Shown here: in pieces, positions 43,423 to 52,199 of the stretch
How the letters are laid out: each line of letters begins with the position of its first letter
How positions within the stretch are numbered: position 1 is the first letter of the stretch
DNA from: Mobiluncus sp034180645
GTDB taxonomy: Bacteria > Actinomycetota > Actinomycetes > Actinomycetales > Actinomycetaceae
Length of the DNA: 64,000 nucleotides
NCBI RefSeq assembly: GCF_034180645.1
Contig: NZ_JAXFNY010000021.1
Location: 1-64,000 of the forward strand
Reading direction: 5' to 3'
The notes under the pieces: model-generated
The model's database searches: none
Seen by the model: only the letters and a program-made list of their open reading frames with translations
Told to the model about the DNA's origin: nothing
Made by a program: the position numbers and the translations under genes

Positions 43423-45201
43423 TTAATCCTCTCTGAGATTGTCTGTTTGGTGTTCTTCGATACTCGCACAAGCCTCCAGGTTAGAGGTTACTCGCTCCAG
43501 CCAGGCGGCAGGGGGTTCTTTCTCACGCGCCATGTCCGCGTGCGAGACTTGCAGTTCCCACAGACTCTGCGCGGAGGCGGTAGGCAGATGGTACACCGTG
43601 GTTGGCACGACCCCCGGCACCAAGTGCAGTTTGACGTTTGCCATCCCTAAAGCCCGTTGTGCCGGTCCTTGCCGCAGAGCTACGGATTGCATCCGGCAAT
43701 GCGGCACGAAGGACACGCGGCGGGTGATTCTGCCGTCACGAATCATCACCATCGTCGTGGTCAGCACGGCAGCTTTCCGATTCCACGTAATCCAGTCAAA
43801 CCAGCGGGCTTTCGGCGAAGCGGTAAAAATACCGGGCGCTGGCCCGGAACCATACATCATGACTTCCAAGAGGTTTGTACCGGCTGTTCCAATTTCGGCG
43901 CCGTTGAGGTCGGTGACCGCGCCGAGGTCTTGTTCCATCATCCACAATGCTTGTAGTGCCTGAGTTCGGGTTCCTACCGGCAGCATCACATGGGAGCTGG
44001 TCTTGCTCTTATTGTTGCCGTTTCCTTCAGAGGCGCCCTGATAGCCGGCCATAGTTAACTCGACTCGCCACCAGTCCTTGCCCCGCCACAGCAGGGGCTG
44101 CTTCAAGACTACGGCGTGGACTCGCCCGGGAGGAATGGTTTGGGAATCATGGGTCGTCAGTCCGTGGCGCAGGCGGATTCCGTCAACAGAGGCCGCCGCG
44201 GTAAAGTTCCAACCTTCGTTAACTTTTTGCATCACCGCCGCAATTGTGGCGATAACACCACCGATAACACCCAATATTGCTTGCGGAGCAATCAACAAGG
44301 CCGCTGCAAAACTGTCTGCATCGCCACTGAGGTAAATAGCTATCGCGGGCATCAACCCCAGCACCAACAGTAGGGGGATGAGTAGCACCGCGAACCAGGT
44401 AGAAATGGAACGCAGAATGGAACCTACCAACATATCGGTTGTCACTTCGTAAAGTGTTGTCTCAGGGGCTTCTCCGCTGGCGGCGGGTAAGGCTCCCACC
44501 AGTCCGAACTCACCTATCCCGATAACTTTTGTACCATTCGTTAAAGAATTAGCAGCATCCGTCGCGGGGCCGGTTGGGGTTTTTTGACCGGACGCCTTTG
44601 ATAAGACTTCAGCCCGCAACGCTTGAGCCTGGGAGGCTTTCAGATACATGATGTCAATCTGAGAACCCCTGGCTCCCGCAGAATCCACGTGCAACTTCGC
44701 CAAACCGAACAGACGCGGCACTAACGGAGCGATGACGTCTACCGCCTGAATCCGGCTTAGCCGCATATGACGTTCTTTTTTAAAAATGATTCCGTGGCGA
44801 AACAAAACCGCTTCATCAGTCAGCGCATAAGCGGTAAATCTCCAGCTCAGATAGGCAAAAAGCAACAGCAACAGAAGTAGCGCCGCGACTGCCAGCATGG
44901 AAAAAAACAGCACCGGCAGAACCTTTCCTATCGACTGAATCGCAGCCATCTCCTTAGAAAGGTCACGTATCAAGTCGAGCTGCGAATAAATGATTGCCGC
45001 TAACGCCACCAGGATTCCCCACATCTGGGTCAGTGGTGTCAAGGGGTGCACTTTGCGCCAAACCGGAGGTTGCGCGGCAACGCTGGTGAGGCCAGAACTG
45101 CCGAGACTCCCCTCCGGCAAGCCCTGCGAAGGTAAGGCCGCCGGAGATTCTTTGGGCGTCCCTTCCGGGGGTTCCCAGCCAGGATTAATTGGTTGTGTCA
45201 T
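43423..45201 (-). CDS. Multi-domain bacterial PH (bPH2/DUF304) membrane protein, YdbT-like
   Basis: 592 residues with repeated bPH2 (DUF304) domains: AVLFRHGIIFKKERHMRLSRIQAVDV (about 130-156), RLRHGLTTHDSQTIPPGRVHAVVLKQ (about 340-366) and the degenerate third one IRDGRITRRVSFVPHCRMQSV (about 488-508). Pairs of membrane helices separate them. The family equals YdbT of Bacillus; function is poorly known and links to envelope stress and bacteriocin resistance have been proposed. It is preceded by a smaller bPH2 gene (YdbS-like) 19 bases upstream, the usual pair, and is followed directly by panC. Confidence 0.88.
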   Translation of the reverse strand: MTQPINPGWEPPEGTPKESPAALPSQGLPEGSLGSSGLTSVAAQPPVWRKVHPLTPLTQMWGILVALAAIIYSQLDLIRDLSKEMAAIQSIGKVLPVLFFSMLAVAALLLLLLLFAYLSWRFTAYALTDEAVLFRHGIIFKKERHMRLSRIQAVDVIAPLVPRLFGLAKLHVDSAGARGSQIDIMYLKASQAQALRAEVLSKASGQKTPTGPATDAANSLTNGTKVIGIGEFGLVGALPAASGEAPETTLYEVTTDMLVGSILRSISTWFAVLLIPLLLVLGLMPAIAIYLSGDADSFAAALLIAPQAILGVIGGVIATIAAVMQKVNEGWNFTAAASVDGIRLRHGLTTHDSQTIPPGRVHAVVLKQPLLWRGKDWWRVELTMAGYQGASEGNGNNKSKTSSHVMLPVGTRTQALQALWMMEQDLGAVTDLNGAEIGTAGTNLLEVMMYGSGPAPGIFTASPKARWFDWITWNRKAAVLTTTMVMIRDGRITRRVSFVPHCRMQSVALRQGPAQRALGMANVKLHLVPGVVPTTVYHLPTASAQSLWELQVSHADMAREKEPPAAWLERVTSNLEACASIEEHQTDNLRED

Positions 45202-45220
45202 CTGTCATTCCCCGCCGTGT

Positions 45221-45721
45221 TCACAATCCCGCTCGCAAGGATTCACCGCGCGCAGTGAGAATTTTACGTAGGCGATCCGCCTCGTCTCGATCCAGTCCGG
45301 GAATGCTCGCCGCTGATTCCATCGAAGCGGTCTTCATACTGACCTGGGCGATGCCGAAAATCCTGTCGATAGGCCCCTGCTGCACATCAACGAACTGCAT
45401 CCGCCCGTAGGGAATGGCCCACATTTTCTTAAACATGATGCCGCGACGCAAAAACAGATCCCGCTCAGACTCGGCGTAGCCCCACGCCTTGACCTGGCGC
45501 GGAATTAACCACAGCTGCCACACCAATAGACCAATCGGTACAATTTCTAGGAGCCAAAACCACGACACCCCTTGTGTAAACATCATTGCCCCCGCAAATA
45601 CCCCGAGAGCCAGGGCGAGAGCCACAGTCCACGCCAACAACCCCAAAATCCGCACCGTGATGAGCTTCATGGAAATCGGCTTAAACGTCACACCCTCAGG
45701 ATTAAACAATTCACCACTCAT
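45221..45721 (-). CDS. Bacterial PH (bPH2/DUF304) membrane protein, YdbS-like
   Basis: 166 residues. Two membrane helices (about 20-65) are followed by one bPH2 domain: ERDLFLRRGIMFKKMWAIPYGRMQFVDVQQGPIDRIFGIAQV. The C-terminus DEADRLRKILTARGESLRAGL is usual for YdbS. It is expected to form a complex with the larger YdbT-like protein encoded 19 bases downstream. The start ATG 45721 gives MSGELFNPEGVTF. Confidence 0.88.
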   Translation of the reverse strand: MSGELFNPEGVTFKPISMKLITVRILGLLAWTVALALALGVFAGAMMFTQGVSWFWLLEIVPIGLLVWQLWLIPRQVKAWGYAESERDLFLRRGIMFKKMWAIPYGRMQFVDVQQGPIDRIFGIAQVSMKTASMESAASIPGLDRDEADRLRKILTARGESLRAGL

Positions 45722-45771
45722 AGGGACATCCTATCTAGGCACACGGGGATTAATCGAGGCAGAATCTGCAC

Positions 45772-46704
45772 TTAGTCCAAAATTTTACTAAGCTGGTCGA
45801 ACTGGGTGGGGCTCAAATTTCCGCGTAGCCTCAGACGTTGTGCCGCGGCTCGTGCCAGGGCACGGTAGGAGTCGGGGACGTCAGCCAAATCGTCAAAAGG
45901 CAGTGCCGGATCCAAGTCGTCTTTGTCAAGGACAGGGCCTTCCTGTAGCGCCTTGAGGTGTAGGGCGACGGTTTGAGAGTCTCCGCGCACCACCGGTCCG
46001 GACAACCCCGCTTCTCCCTCCTGTAAAGCTCTGTCAAAAGCGGCCTTAAACAACGGCTCGGCATAGGCTGCCGGGTCGTCCAAACCCGCCATTCGCAGTG
46101 CTCGCAAGGCTTGGGATACCACAATCACCAGGTGATTTGCCCCGTGCGCTAACGCTGCGTGGTACAGGGGACGTGCCGAATCAGGCAACACATGCGGTAT
46201 CCCACCGAGGTCCAAAACTAAGGCTTGAGCCACAGCCAGCAATGCCCGCGGCGCATTGACTGCCCAATGAGTCCCCTGTAAACGCTGCAGGTCCAGGGAC
46301 GTACCGGAAAACGTCTGCGCCGGATGCAAAGCCAGTGGAATAACTCCCGCTGCGGCGGCAGGCTGCAAAACATCCAATCCGTGAGCTCCGGAAACGTGAG
46401 CGACCAGCTGACCCGCTCGAAACGCTTGAGCCTTCGCTAATTCCGTAACTAGAGGGGCGATTTCTTGATCTCGCACGGTAAACACCACGAGGTCGCACTC
46501 GGGCACCAGCTGTGCTGGCGACACCACCGCGACACCGGGGAGGATGGCGTCCACCCGTTCTTGGGAAGTTTGCGAACGCGCGGAAACCCCCACTAAAGTG
46601 TGTCCTGCCTGCGTGAACGCTGCGGCCAGAATTGGTCCGACCGCCCCCATACCGATAACCCCCACCCGCAGAGCCGGGCTGGGACTCCCACCAATTTCAG
46701 ACAT
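45772..46704 (-). CDS. Rossmann-like and DUF2520 domain protein
   Basis: 310 residues. The N-terminal NAD(P)-binding domain has RVGVIGMGAVGPILAAAF, and the C-terminal DUF2520 domain includes HPAQTF and YHAALAHGANHLVIVV. It resembles ProC-like reductases, but the family reaction is not established; it commonly sits next to panC, as here (two bPH2 genes intervene). A link to pantothenate supply, for example ketopantoate reduction, is therefore a reasonable guess only. ATG 46704 is preferred to GTG 46740 because the conserved part starts soon after it. No clear ribosome binding site. Confidence 0.85.
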   Translation of the reverse strand: MSEIGGSPSPALRVGVIGMGAVGPILAAAFTQAGHTLVGVSARSQTSQERVDAILPGVAVVSPAQLVPECDLVVFTVRDQEIAPLVTELAKAQAFRAGQLVAHVSGAHGLDVLQPAAAAGVIPLALHPAQTFSGTSLDLQRLQGTHWAVNAPRALLAVAQALVLDLGGIPHVLPDSARPLYHAALAHGANHLVIVVSQALRALRMAGLDDPAAYAEPLFKAAFDRALQEGEAGLSGPVVRGDSQTVALHLKALQEGPVLDKDDLDPALPFDDLADVPDSYRALARAAAQRLRLRGNLSPTQFDQLSKILD

Positions 46705-46947
46705 GTCACTATCGTAAACCACCCGCACCACGGGGGACACGGCGCGGGTCCGCGCTGCCCGAACCAGCTTTTCCCCACCCAGCTGCTGACCGGGGACTCG
46801 TGAATTCAGAGAATCTCAGGAGTGTTCGATGGGAAATCCGCTTCAAGCTGCACCCAGAACTGCCTTTTGCAGTTAAGATGTATGTAAGGAGTGCCGTGCC
46901 TCCTAACTTGCGCGGCAATTTGAACATTTTGTTTAACGAGGATGGTT

Positions 46948-47667
46948 ATGGAACCTGCAGTGAGCGAAGCACGACTTTTGGTCGTGGATGACGAACCTAA
47001 TATTCGCGATCTCCTGGCGTCTTCCCTGCGTTTTGCGGGATACGATGTCTTGAGCGCCGGGGATGGTACCGAGGCCTTGCGCCTGGCCACGACGGAGAAA
47101 CCGGATTTGGTCATCTTGGATGTCATGTTGCCGGATATGGACGGCTTTACCGTGACCCGTAAGCTGCGGGCTTCCGGCATCGATATGCCAATTCTGTTCC
47201 TGACCGCCAAGGACGACATGCGCGACAAGGTCGAGGGCCTGCAGGCTGGCGGCGACGATTACGTCACCAAGCCGTTTGGCCTGGAAGAAGTCGTGGCTCG
47301 CATCAACGCTATCCTGCGCCGCACGAAGCACTCCGCAGTAGAACAGCCGCTGCTGCGCGTGGCTGATTTGGAGCTGGACGACAACCTCTACGAAGTGCAT
47401 CGCGGCGGTCGCCTCATCGACCTCTCCCCCACCGAATTCAAACTGCTGCGTTACCTCATGGTCAACGAAGGGCGGGTGGTCTCAAAGACGCAAATCCTCG
47501 ATCACGTGTGGGAATACGATTGGGAAGGCGATGCCGCCATCGTTGAATCCTACATTTCTTACCTGCGTCGCAAACTTGACGCCCCGGACGAGAACGGCAA
47601 GATACCGCCTTCGCTCATCCAGACGCGTCGCGGGGTCGGCTACTTGTTGCGTGACCCCAACGAGTAA
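46948..47667 (+). CDS. OmpR-family response regulator
   Basis: 239 residues. The receiver domain has Asp14/Asp15, the phosphorylation site Asp58 (VILDVMLPDMDG), Thr86 and Lys108 (YVTKPF). The C-terminal winged helix has LTPTEFKLL-like LSPTEFKLLRYLMVNEGRVVSK and VESYISYLRRKLD. It most resembles the actinobacterial TrcR/PrrA-type regulators. The start ATG 46948 has GAGG at seven bases; ATG 46942 lies directly on it. The cognate kinase follows after 124 bases that contain an inverted repeat. Confidence 0.92.
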   Translation: MEPAVSEARLLVVDDEPNIRDLLASSLRFAGYDVLSAGDGTEALRLATTEKPDLVILDVMLPDMDGFTVTRKLRASGIDMPILFLTAKDDMRDKVEGLQAGGDDYVTKPFGLEEVVARINAILRRTKHSAVEQPLLRVADLELDDNLYEVHRGGRLIDLSPTEFKLLRYLMVNEGRVVSKTQILDHVWEYDWEGDAAIVESYISYLRRKLDAPDENGKIPPSLIQTRRGVGYLLRDPNE

Positions 47668-47675
47668 GTACTGGA

Positions 47676-47722
47676 GGTTTACCGCCACAGCGAAAGGTGA
47701 GAGCCTCTGCCGGTAGTAAACC
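47676..47722 (+). other. Structured spacer between regulator and kinase genes
   Basis: GGTTTAC (47676-47682) and GTAAACC (47716-47722) are perfect complementary arms, with inner CCG/CGG and AGG/CCT pairings possible. It lies between the stop of the response regulator and the GTG start of the kinase, with no T-run. It may modulate the ratio of the two products as an RNA structure or be an operator for a second promoter. Confidence 0.4.
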
Positions 47723-47791
47723 AATTCCCCGCCACCTGGTGGAACGTGTCGGACTTTCGAAAAAGCACCCGAGTCAGATGAGGAGTGGCAA

Positions 47792-49648
47792 GTGCGTGGA
47801 ATAGGGAAACTGTGGATCTCCCTGGCCTTGGCCACGCGGCTGACGATTATTTTTGCAGTCGCCTTGGTGACAGCGCTGTCGTTGGCTGGAACCGTAACGG
47901 TGCTGTCGCTTTCGTCGTACCTGACCAGTCAGCAGGACGCGCAGCTTTCCGCTGCCGCCAGGGTTATGGGTCCCAACGCCGCCAATCTCTCGGACACAAC
48001 GGTGTTTTCCAACAATATGCCCAGCGATTACTACATCTACGTGCAGTTCGCGGGCTCTATGCACCGACCGGACCGCGAATTTATTACCCCGGCAACAAAG
48101 AGTAAGTCGGGCATTCCGCAGCGTCAATACTTGCCGAAAAAAGCCGATATTCCCACCATCAGCAATGCGTCTTCGCTGGTCATGCCCGGAACTACAGTCC
48201 CTTCGACCAAATCGGGTCAAAAGTGGCGGGTTCTGTCGATTTTGCTGACTTCGCAGGGCAAAGTCGCCGGGGCTGCGACTGTCGGTTTGTCGATGACACC
48301 GCAGCGCAATATGCTCCAGGCCATCATTTTCACCATCTCAATCTCGACTCTGATTATCGCCATTGTCGGCACTTTGATGACAAACTACCTGGTAGGGAGG
48401 GCTTTCCGGCCTCTGCATGAGATTGAGGTGGTCGCGAACAAGATTGCGGCCGGGGATTTGACGCAACGTGTTAAGAAGGCTCCTACCACCACCGAGGTGG
48501 GTTCCTTGGCGAACTCTATGAACGTGATGCTTTCTAACCTGGAACAGGCTTTCTCAGCGGTGGAGCTGTCCGAACGCAAGATGCGGCGTTTCGTCTCTGA
48601 CGCGTCCCACGAGCTGCGTACTCCCACCGCCGCGATTCGCGGTTATGCGGAACTGTCGCGCATGGGTGGAGTGGGCCCGGAGCGTCAGGCGGAGGTCATG
48701 GCGCGTATCGAGTCCGAGGCCACCCGCATGGGCAATATGGTTCAGGACTTGCTGACATTGGCGCGATTGGATGAACACCGTCCGATGACTTTCGAGCGCA
48801 CCGATATTACCGCTTTGGCGCGGAACTCTCTGTCGGATATGGCCGTGCTGGATCCGGAACGCGACATGCAGCTGCTGAACATGGAAGATGAGACGTTGGA
48901 GGAAGTCTACAGTGTCTATGCAACTGTGGATGCGGAAAAGATTTCCCAGGTCATCACCAATTTGCTGACTAACGTGCGGCAGCACACTCCGGCCAATACC
49001 CCCGTCGAGGTGGTGGTGGGTTACCACATGTGGCCTGATGAAACCGGAGCTCCCCTTAAGAATGCCGCGGCTTCAAAGATTCCCGCGTTCCAGCGCTGTG
49101 CCGTCCTGGAGATTCGTGACCACGGTCCGGGTGTAGCTCCCGAGGATGCCAAAAAGGTTTTTGAACGTTTCTATCGTTCCGATACGTCACGAGTGCGCAC
49201 CACGGGCGGTACCGGGCTAGGTTTGGCAATCGTCTCGGGTATCGTTTCGGCTCACAACGGTACGGTGGCTATGCTCCAGACTCCCGGCGGTGGCGCCACG
49301 GTAAGGATTAAGCTACCGTGCCAGGCCTCGCACGTGGATTCTCAGGGTGAGAACCAGAGCAGTCCAGCCGCAAAGTTCGCTGCGGCCTCAGCCGCTATCA
49401 ACAAGGCTTCCAACACCAAGGAAAATTCCCGGCAGACCCCAGCCCCCGCTCGTAAAGCACCAGCCAGCGCCCCGAAGCCGCAGGGCATGCCTGTCGTAAG
49501 ACCGGTGCCTCCGATGGTGCGACCTGCCGTGCCAACCCCGATGGGACAGCCAACTCCTCCCGTGGCGCCTTCCCCTCGGCCTCCCGCAAAACCGGTCCCC
49601 AAGCCGACGAAGGTTCTCCCGCCTCCGCCCCCGCCGCGTTCCGCTTAG
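47792..49648 (+). CDS. Sensor histidine kinase with proline-rich C-terminal tail
   Basis: 618 residues. Membrane helices near 18-42 and 177-200 flank an extracytoplasmic sensor domain of about 130 residues. A HAMP domain (about 200-255), the phosphorylation box FVSDASHELRTP with His273, the N box NLLTNVRQH, and the ATP lid DHGPGVAPED and TGGTGLGLAIV follow. The last 110 residues are low-complexity Ala/Pro/Lys and end in eight prolines within PPPPPPRSA; this tail is unusual for the family and might bind SH3-like or wall components or come from repeat expansion. GTG 47792 follows GAGGAG at about nine bases. Partner of the preceding regulator. Confidence 0.92.
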   Translation: MRGIGKLWISLALATRLTIIFAVALVTALSLAGTVTVLSLSSYLTSQQDAQLSAAARVMGPNAANLSDTTVFSNNMPSDYYIYVQFAGSMHRPDREFITPATKSKSGIPQRQYLPKKADIPTISNASSLVMPGTTVPSTKSGQKWRVLSILLTSQGKVAGAATVGLSMTPQRNMLQAIIFTISISTLIIAIVGTLMTNYLVGRAFRPLHEIEVVANKIAAGDLTQRVKKAPTTTEVGSLANSMNVMLSNLEQAFSAVELSERKMRRFVSDASHELRTPTAAIRGYAELSRMGGVGPERQAEVMARIESEATRMGNMVQDLLTLARLDEHRPMTFERTDITALARNSLSDMAVLDPERDMQLLNMEDETLEEVYSVYATVDAEKISQVITNLLTNVRQHTPANTPVEVVVGYHMWPDETGAPLKNAAASKIPAFQRCAVLEIRDHGPGVAPEDAKKVFERFYRSDTSRVRTTGGTGLGLAIVSGIVSAHNGTVAMLQTPGGGATVRIKLPCQASHVDSQGENQSSPAAKFAAASAAINKASNTKENSRQTPAPARKAPASAPKPQGMPVVRPVPPMVRPAVPTPMGQPTPPVAPSPRPPAKPVPKPTKVLPPPPPPRSA

Positions 49649-49803
49649 GTCTGTGAGTTCTTCTCGACACCAAAGGTGGGGCTTCAAGCTACGGTTTTTA
49701 CCGTCTGGAGCATCGGTTTTAGGCGAAAGTCGTTACTACCGGGATAAACAGGTATACTTGGTAGGTTGCTTTGGGTTTCCCAAGCTGGCAGAGGATGATG
49801 TAT

Positions 49804-50820
49804 ATGGCCGAGATGATACCGGCTTGGTTATTGTCGGGTTTTGCCCGTTCTGTTGCCGCTGAAGGCGGTACAGCTCCACGAGACGTAGCCCGATCCGTAG
49901 GCACCGAGTTGGCGCAGCGGTGGATGGCTCCGGAGCGCCATTTTCATAACCTGGAATATCTGAAAACCACCCTGGAAAACGTTGATACTCTCAGCGAACA
50001 AGCTCGGGACGTGGATGCTATCCGTTTGGCCGTGTGGTATCACGGTGCGATTTTTGATGTTTCCGAAGCGGCGGTGGAGCGTGGGGAAGCGGGACTGAAC
50101 GTGCTGGGTTCCGCCGATTATGCTGCTGATTCTCTAGCTGAGCTAGGCGTTAGTGAGCCGCAGATTGAAAAAATTACTAATCTCATCCGGGGTTTGTACC
50201 GCCATCAGGCGATTGACGACATCGATGCCCAGGTGCTTTCCGATGCGGATTTATGTATATTGGCGGCGGATCCTCAGGAGTACATAGAGTACTTGCGAGC
50301 TATTCGCCGCGAATACGCCGCCTATGACGAGGCTTGTTTCATTTCCGCCCGTTCCAAAGTCATCGGCAGTTTGCTGAACCGCCCGCAACTGTTTTGGACG
50401 CACGGGGCTGCATCGTGGGAGGAACAAGCCCGCGAAAACCTCCGAGCCGAATTGGAACGTCTGGAAAAAACCGGTACTGCCGGGTTGGACATCGCTGGTG
50501 CCGGGGTTGACCCCACGGTCCAGACCGGCGCGATTCCCGCTGCGACAGCGACATCGGAACTGCCACCCACTCCGCGGGAAGGCACCCCGAAAGTTGCTGT
50601 CACCAACCCCGAAACCGGGGACTTGTCTGGATCTTCCCCGAGGGATGGGGATACAGAGGAGACGGATGAACCGGACGAGGTCAACCCTTATGCGCCTCCG
50701 GATGAAGCGGATTTGGGTTCGACCCTTGAGAACGTAGCTGAAGCCATGGATACGATGGTCATGAAAGCGCTAAAACCCGCTGAAGTTGACTCTAAAAATA
50801 TCTCTGAAGTGCAGGAATAG
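49804..50820 (+). CDS. HD-like metal phosphohydrolase homologue with altered HD motif
   Basis: About 338 residues. The first 215 resemble the small HD-like hydrolases that begin RHFHNLEYL and continue with LAVWYHDAIFD. Here the first part is kept (His46, His48), but the HD pair reads His80-Gly81 (WYHGAIFD), so one metal-binding aspartate is missing. The family is often annotated as predicted metal-dependent HD-superfamily phosphohydrolase. The last 120 residues are acidic and disordered (Pro/Glu/Thr/Asp-rich). I chose ATG 49804, nine bases after GAGG; ATG 49795 and 49798 are closer alternatives. A TATACT at 49753-49758 may be its -10 box. Confidence 0.75.
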   Translation: MAEMIPAWLLSGFARSVAAEGGTAPRDVARSVGTELAQRWMAPERHFHNLEYLKTTLENVDTLSEQARDVDAIRLAVWYHGAIFDVSEAAVERGEAGLNVLGSADYAADSLAELGVSEPQIEKITNLIRGLYRHQAIDDIDAQVLSDADLCILAADPQEYIEYLRAIRREYAAYDEACFISARSKVIGSLLNRPQLFWTHGAASWEEQARENLRAELERLEKTGTAGLDIAGAGVDPTVQTGAIPAATATSELPPTPREGTPKVAVTNPETGDLSGSSPRDGDTEETDEPDEVNPYAPPDEADLGSTLENVAEAMDTMVMKALKPAEVDSKNISEVQE

Positions 50821-50822
50821 GG

Positions 50823-50865
50823 TTTTCCACAGGACGCACGATTTCGGGGTTTTCCACAGGTAGAT
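50823..50865 (+). repeat. Paired TTTTCCACA element, copy 2
   Basis: TTTTCCACA boxes begin at 50823 and 50850, again 27 bp apart. The 20-mer GGGGTTTTCCACAGGTAGAT (50846-50865) is identical to copy 1 at 10961-10980. It follows the stop codon of the HD-like gene and precedes the WXG100 gene by about 105 bases. The sequence between the two boxes differs from copy 1, which makes the boxes and the downstream ten bases the conserved parts. Confidence 0.7.
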
Positions 50866-50970
50866 TTTTTGTGACTGGGTAGCTCGCGCGTATTGCCTTA
50901 GTTTGAAAGTGCGAAAACCCAAGTTTGGTTTTCCCTCACTTTAGAAGTGTTTCAAACGAAAGGAATCACC

Positions 50971-51261
50971 ATGCAATTTCAAGTTGATAGCGATGCCGTA
51001 GCTGCCGCCGGCGCCCAAACTCGCGCCTGTGCAGAGGAAGTCAGTGCCCAAGTTTCAGCGATGATGGCGAATCTGACTGCCTTGCAGGAATCTTGGACCG
51101 GTGCCGCCTCCGGAGCTTTCGCGGCTCTCGCGGCTCAATGGCGCGCCACCCAAGCCACCGTGGAGGATAACCTTCGCCAGATTGGTTTGCAGCTCGACAC
51201 GGCCTCCGCGAATTATGCCGAAGCAGAATCGAATGCCGCGGCGTTATTTGCGGGAGCATAA
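50971..51261 (+). CDS. WXG100 (ESAT-6-like) protein
   Basis: 96 residues forming a helix-turn-helix hairpin with the turn motif Trp42-Thr43-Gly44 (ESWTGAASGAF). No signal peptide. WXG100 proteins are exported by type VII secretion (EssC/EccC). No EccC ATPase or other ESX component lies in the window, so this is an orphan with respect to the local region. The classic C-terminal YxxxD/E signal is present in the form NYAEAE (Tyr88, Glu92). AAAGGAATCACC precedes ATG 50971. A strong hairpin ends the transcript. Confidence 0.9.
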   Translation: MQFQVDSDAVAAAGAQTRACAEEVSAQVSAMMANLTALQESWTGAASGAFAALAAQWRATQATVEDNLRQIGLQLDTASANYAEAESNAAALFAGA

Positions 51262-51295
51262 AGGATTTCGGTTCAAATCCCAGACCACCAAATCA

Positions 51296-51333
51296 AAGAA
51301 CTGAGAGATCCCGTTGGGAGTCTCTCAGTTCTT
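51296..51333 (+). terminator. Hairpin terminator after the WXG100 gene
   Basis: AAGAACTGAGAGA and TCTCTCAGTTCTT make a perfect 13-bp stem, and inner TCCC/GGGA pairs shorten the loop to a few bases. It lies between the convergent WXG100 and anchored-protein genes and probably serves both, although T-runs are short. Confidence 0.8.
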
Positions 51334-51371
51334 AACGATTTATGTAGTTTGCGAGAGGGCTTTACCGCAGG

Positions 51372-51902
51372 TTAGCGATGCAGGCCCAAGTTGATTTTCT
51401 TTCCGGTCACGATTGAAATCACGACCGCAGCCGCAACCCCGGCCCCCACGCACAGCAGCATGATAAAGACAAAGGAAACCACGCCAGGAACCGAGTCAAT
51501 CGGGGAGGACACGAAGGCTTGCGGGGCGTTCGCATTAATCGCCGAGATAGAAGTCTTGGCTTTTTCGGGTGATTGAGGAGCCACATTGGCGTGAATCTGA
51601 GGTTCCGCATTAGCTACGGATGCCGGAGCCTGAGGGTACATGACTTCAGGACCAGCCGGAACATCGACATCGTTGCTGCCCGCGTTCAGTTCCGCGGTGG
51701 AAGGAGCCGCGGGGGCAGGAGCTACGGGATTGACCGCTACATCGGAGGCACCGGAGGGCATCGAATCCAAATTCACGTGCCCCATGACCGTACCGGCCGA
51801 ATCTCCGGATGCGTCCGGGGAAGGCAAAGTATCTGCGTAAGCTGCCGGACCAAAAGCCAATCCCAGTGCCAACGCCGCTGCTGTAATCAAAAACTTTTTC
51901 AT
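51372..51902 (-). CDS. Small secreted, C-terminally membrane-anchored protein
   Basis: 176 residues; not a recognised family. A clear signal peptide (MKKFLITAAALALGLAFGPAAYA) is followed by about 115 Ala/Pro/Asn-rich residues without cysteines. A membrane helix (VSFVFIMLLCVGAGVAAAVVISIV) and a short basic tail KKINLGLHR come at the end. This is a type I surface protein layout. ATG 51902 has AGGA five bases upstream. It converges with the WXG100 gene; whether they cooperate is unknown. Confidence 0.75.
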   Translation of the reverse strand: MKKFLITAAALALGLAFGPAAYADTLPSPDASGDSAGTVMGHVNLDSMPSGASDVAVNPVAPAPAAPSTAELNAGSNDVDVPAGPEVMYPQAPASVANAEPQIHANVAPQSPEKAKTSISAINANAPQAFVSSPIDSVPGVVSFVFIMLLCVGAGVAAAVVISIVTGKKINLGLHR

Positions 51903-52199
51903 CGCGTCCTGCCTCAGTTTCAAATTCCTATGTCCAGGGTTTTCCCAGTTCCTCACCACACGATTTTCCCAGGTTCCAAACCGAGGAATCCTTGCGGCTG
52001 TTACTTAACATTGTAACCTCTAAAACATTTATCGGGAACCCCTCAGGTTTCATTAGGATTCTTTTCGGAATTTTTGTGCAATTCTCAAGGTTTTTTCCGG
52101 TAGTTTTCCAAACCTTTGTAGCAACATTCTCACCTTTGCGCTCTCGTTGGCAGCCCCGAACTGACCCAACCGAGATGGATTCAAGGACCGAAGAACCAT
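51903..52199. other. AT-rich gene-free region before the anchored protein
   Basis: No gene is supported here. The stretch is AT-rich and must hold the promoter of the minus-strand anchored protein. It contains the inverted repeat at 52000-52017. The open frames on both strands are short and lack ribosome binding sites. Confidence 0.55.
52000..52017. promoter_or_regulatory. GTTAC-N8-GTAAC inverted repeat
   Basis: GTTAC-TTAACATT-GTAAC is a perfect 5+8+5 inverted repeat about 100 bases upstream of the anchored-protein start. Possible operator; GTAAC half-sites are used by MtrA-type regulators in actinobacteria, although those are usually direct repeats. Confidence 0.35.
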
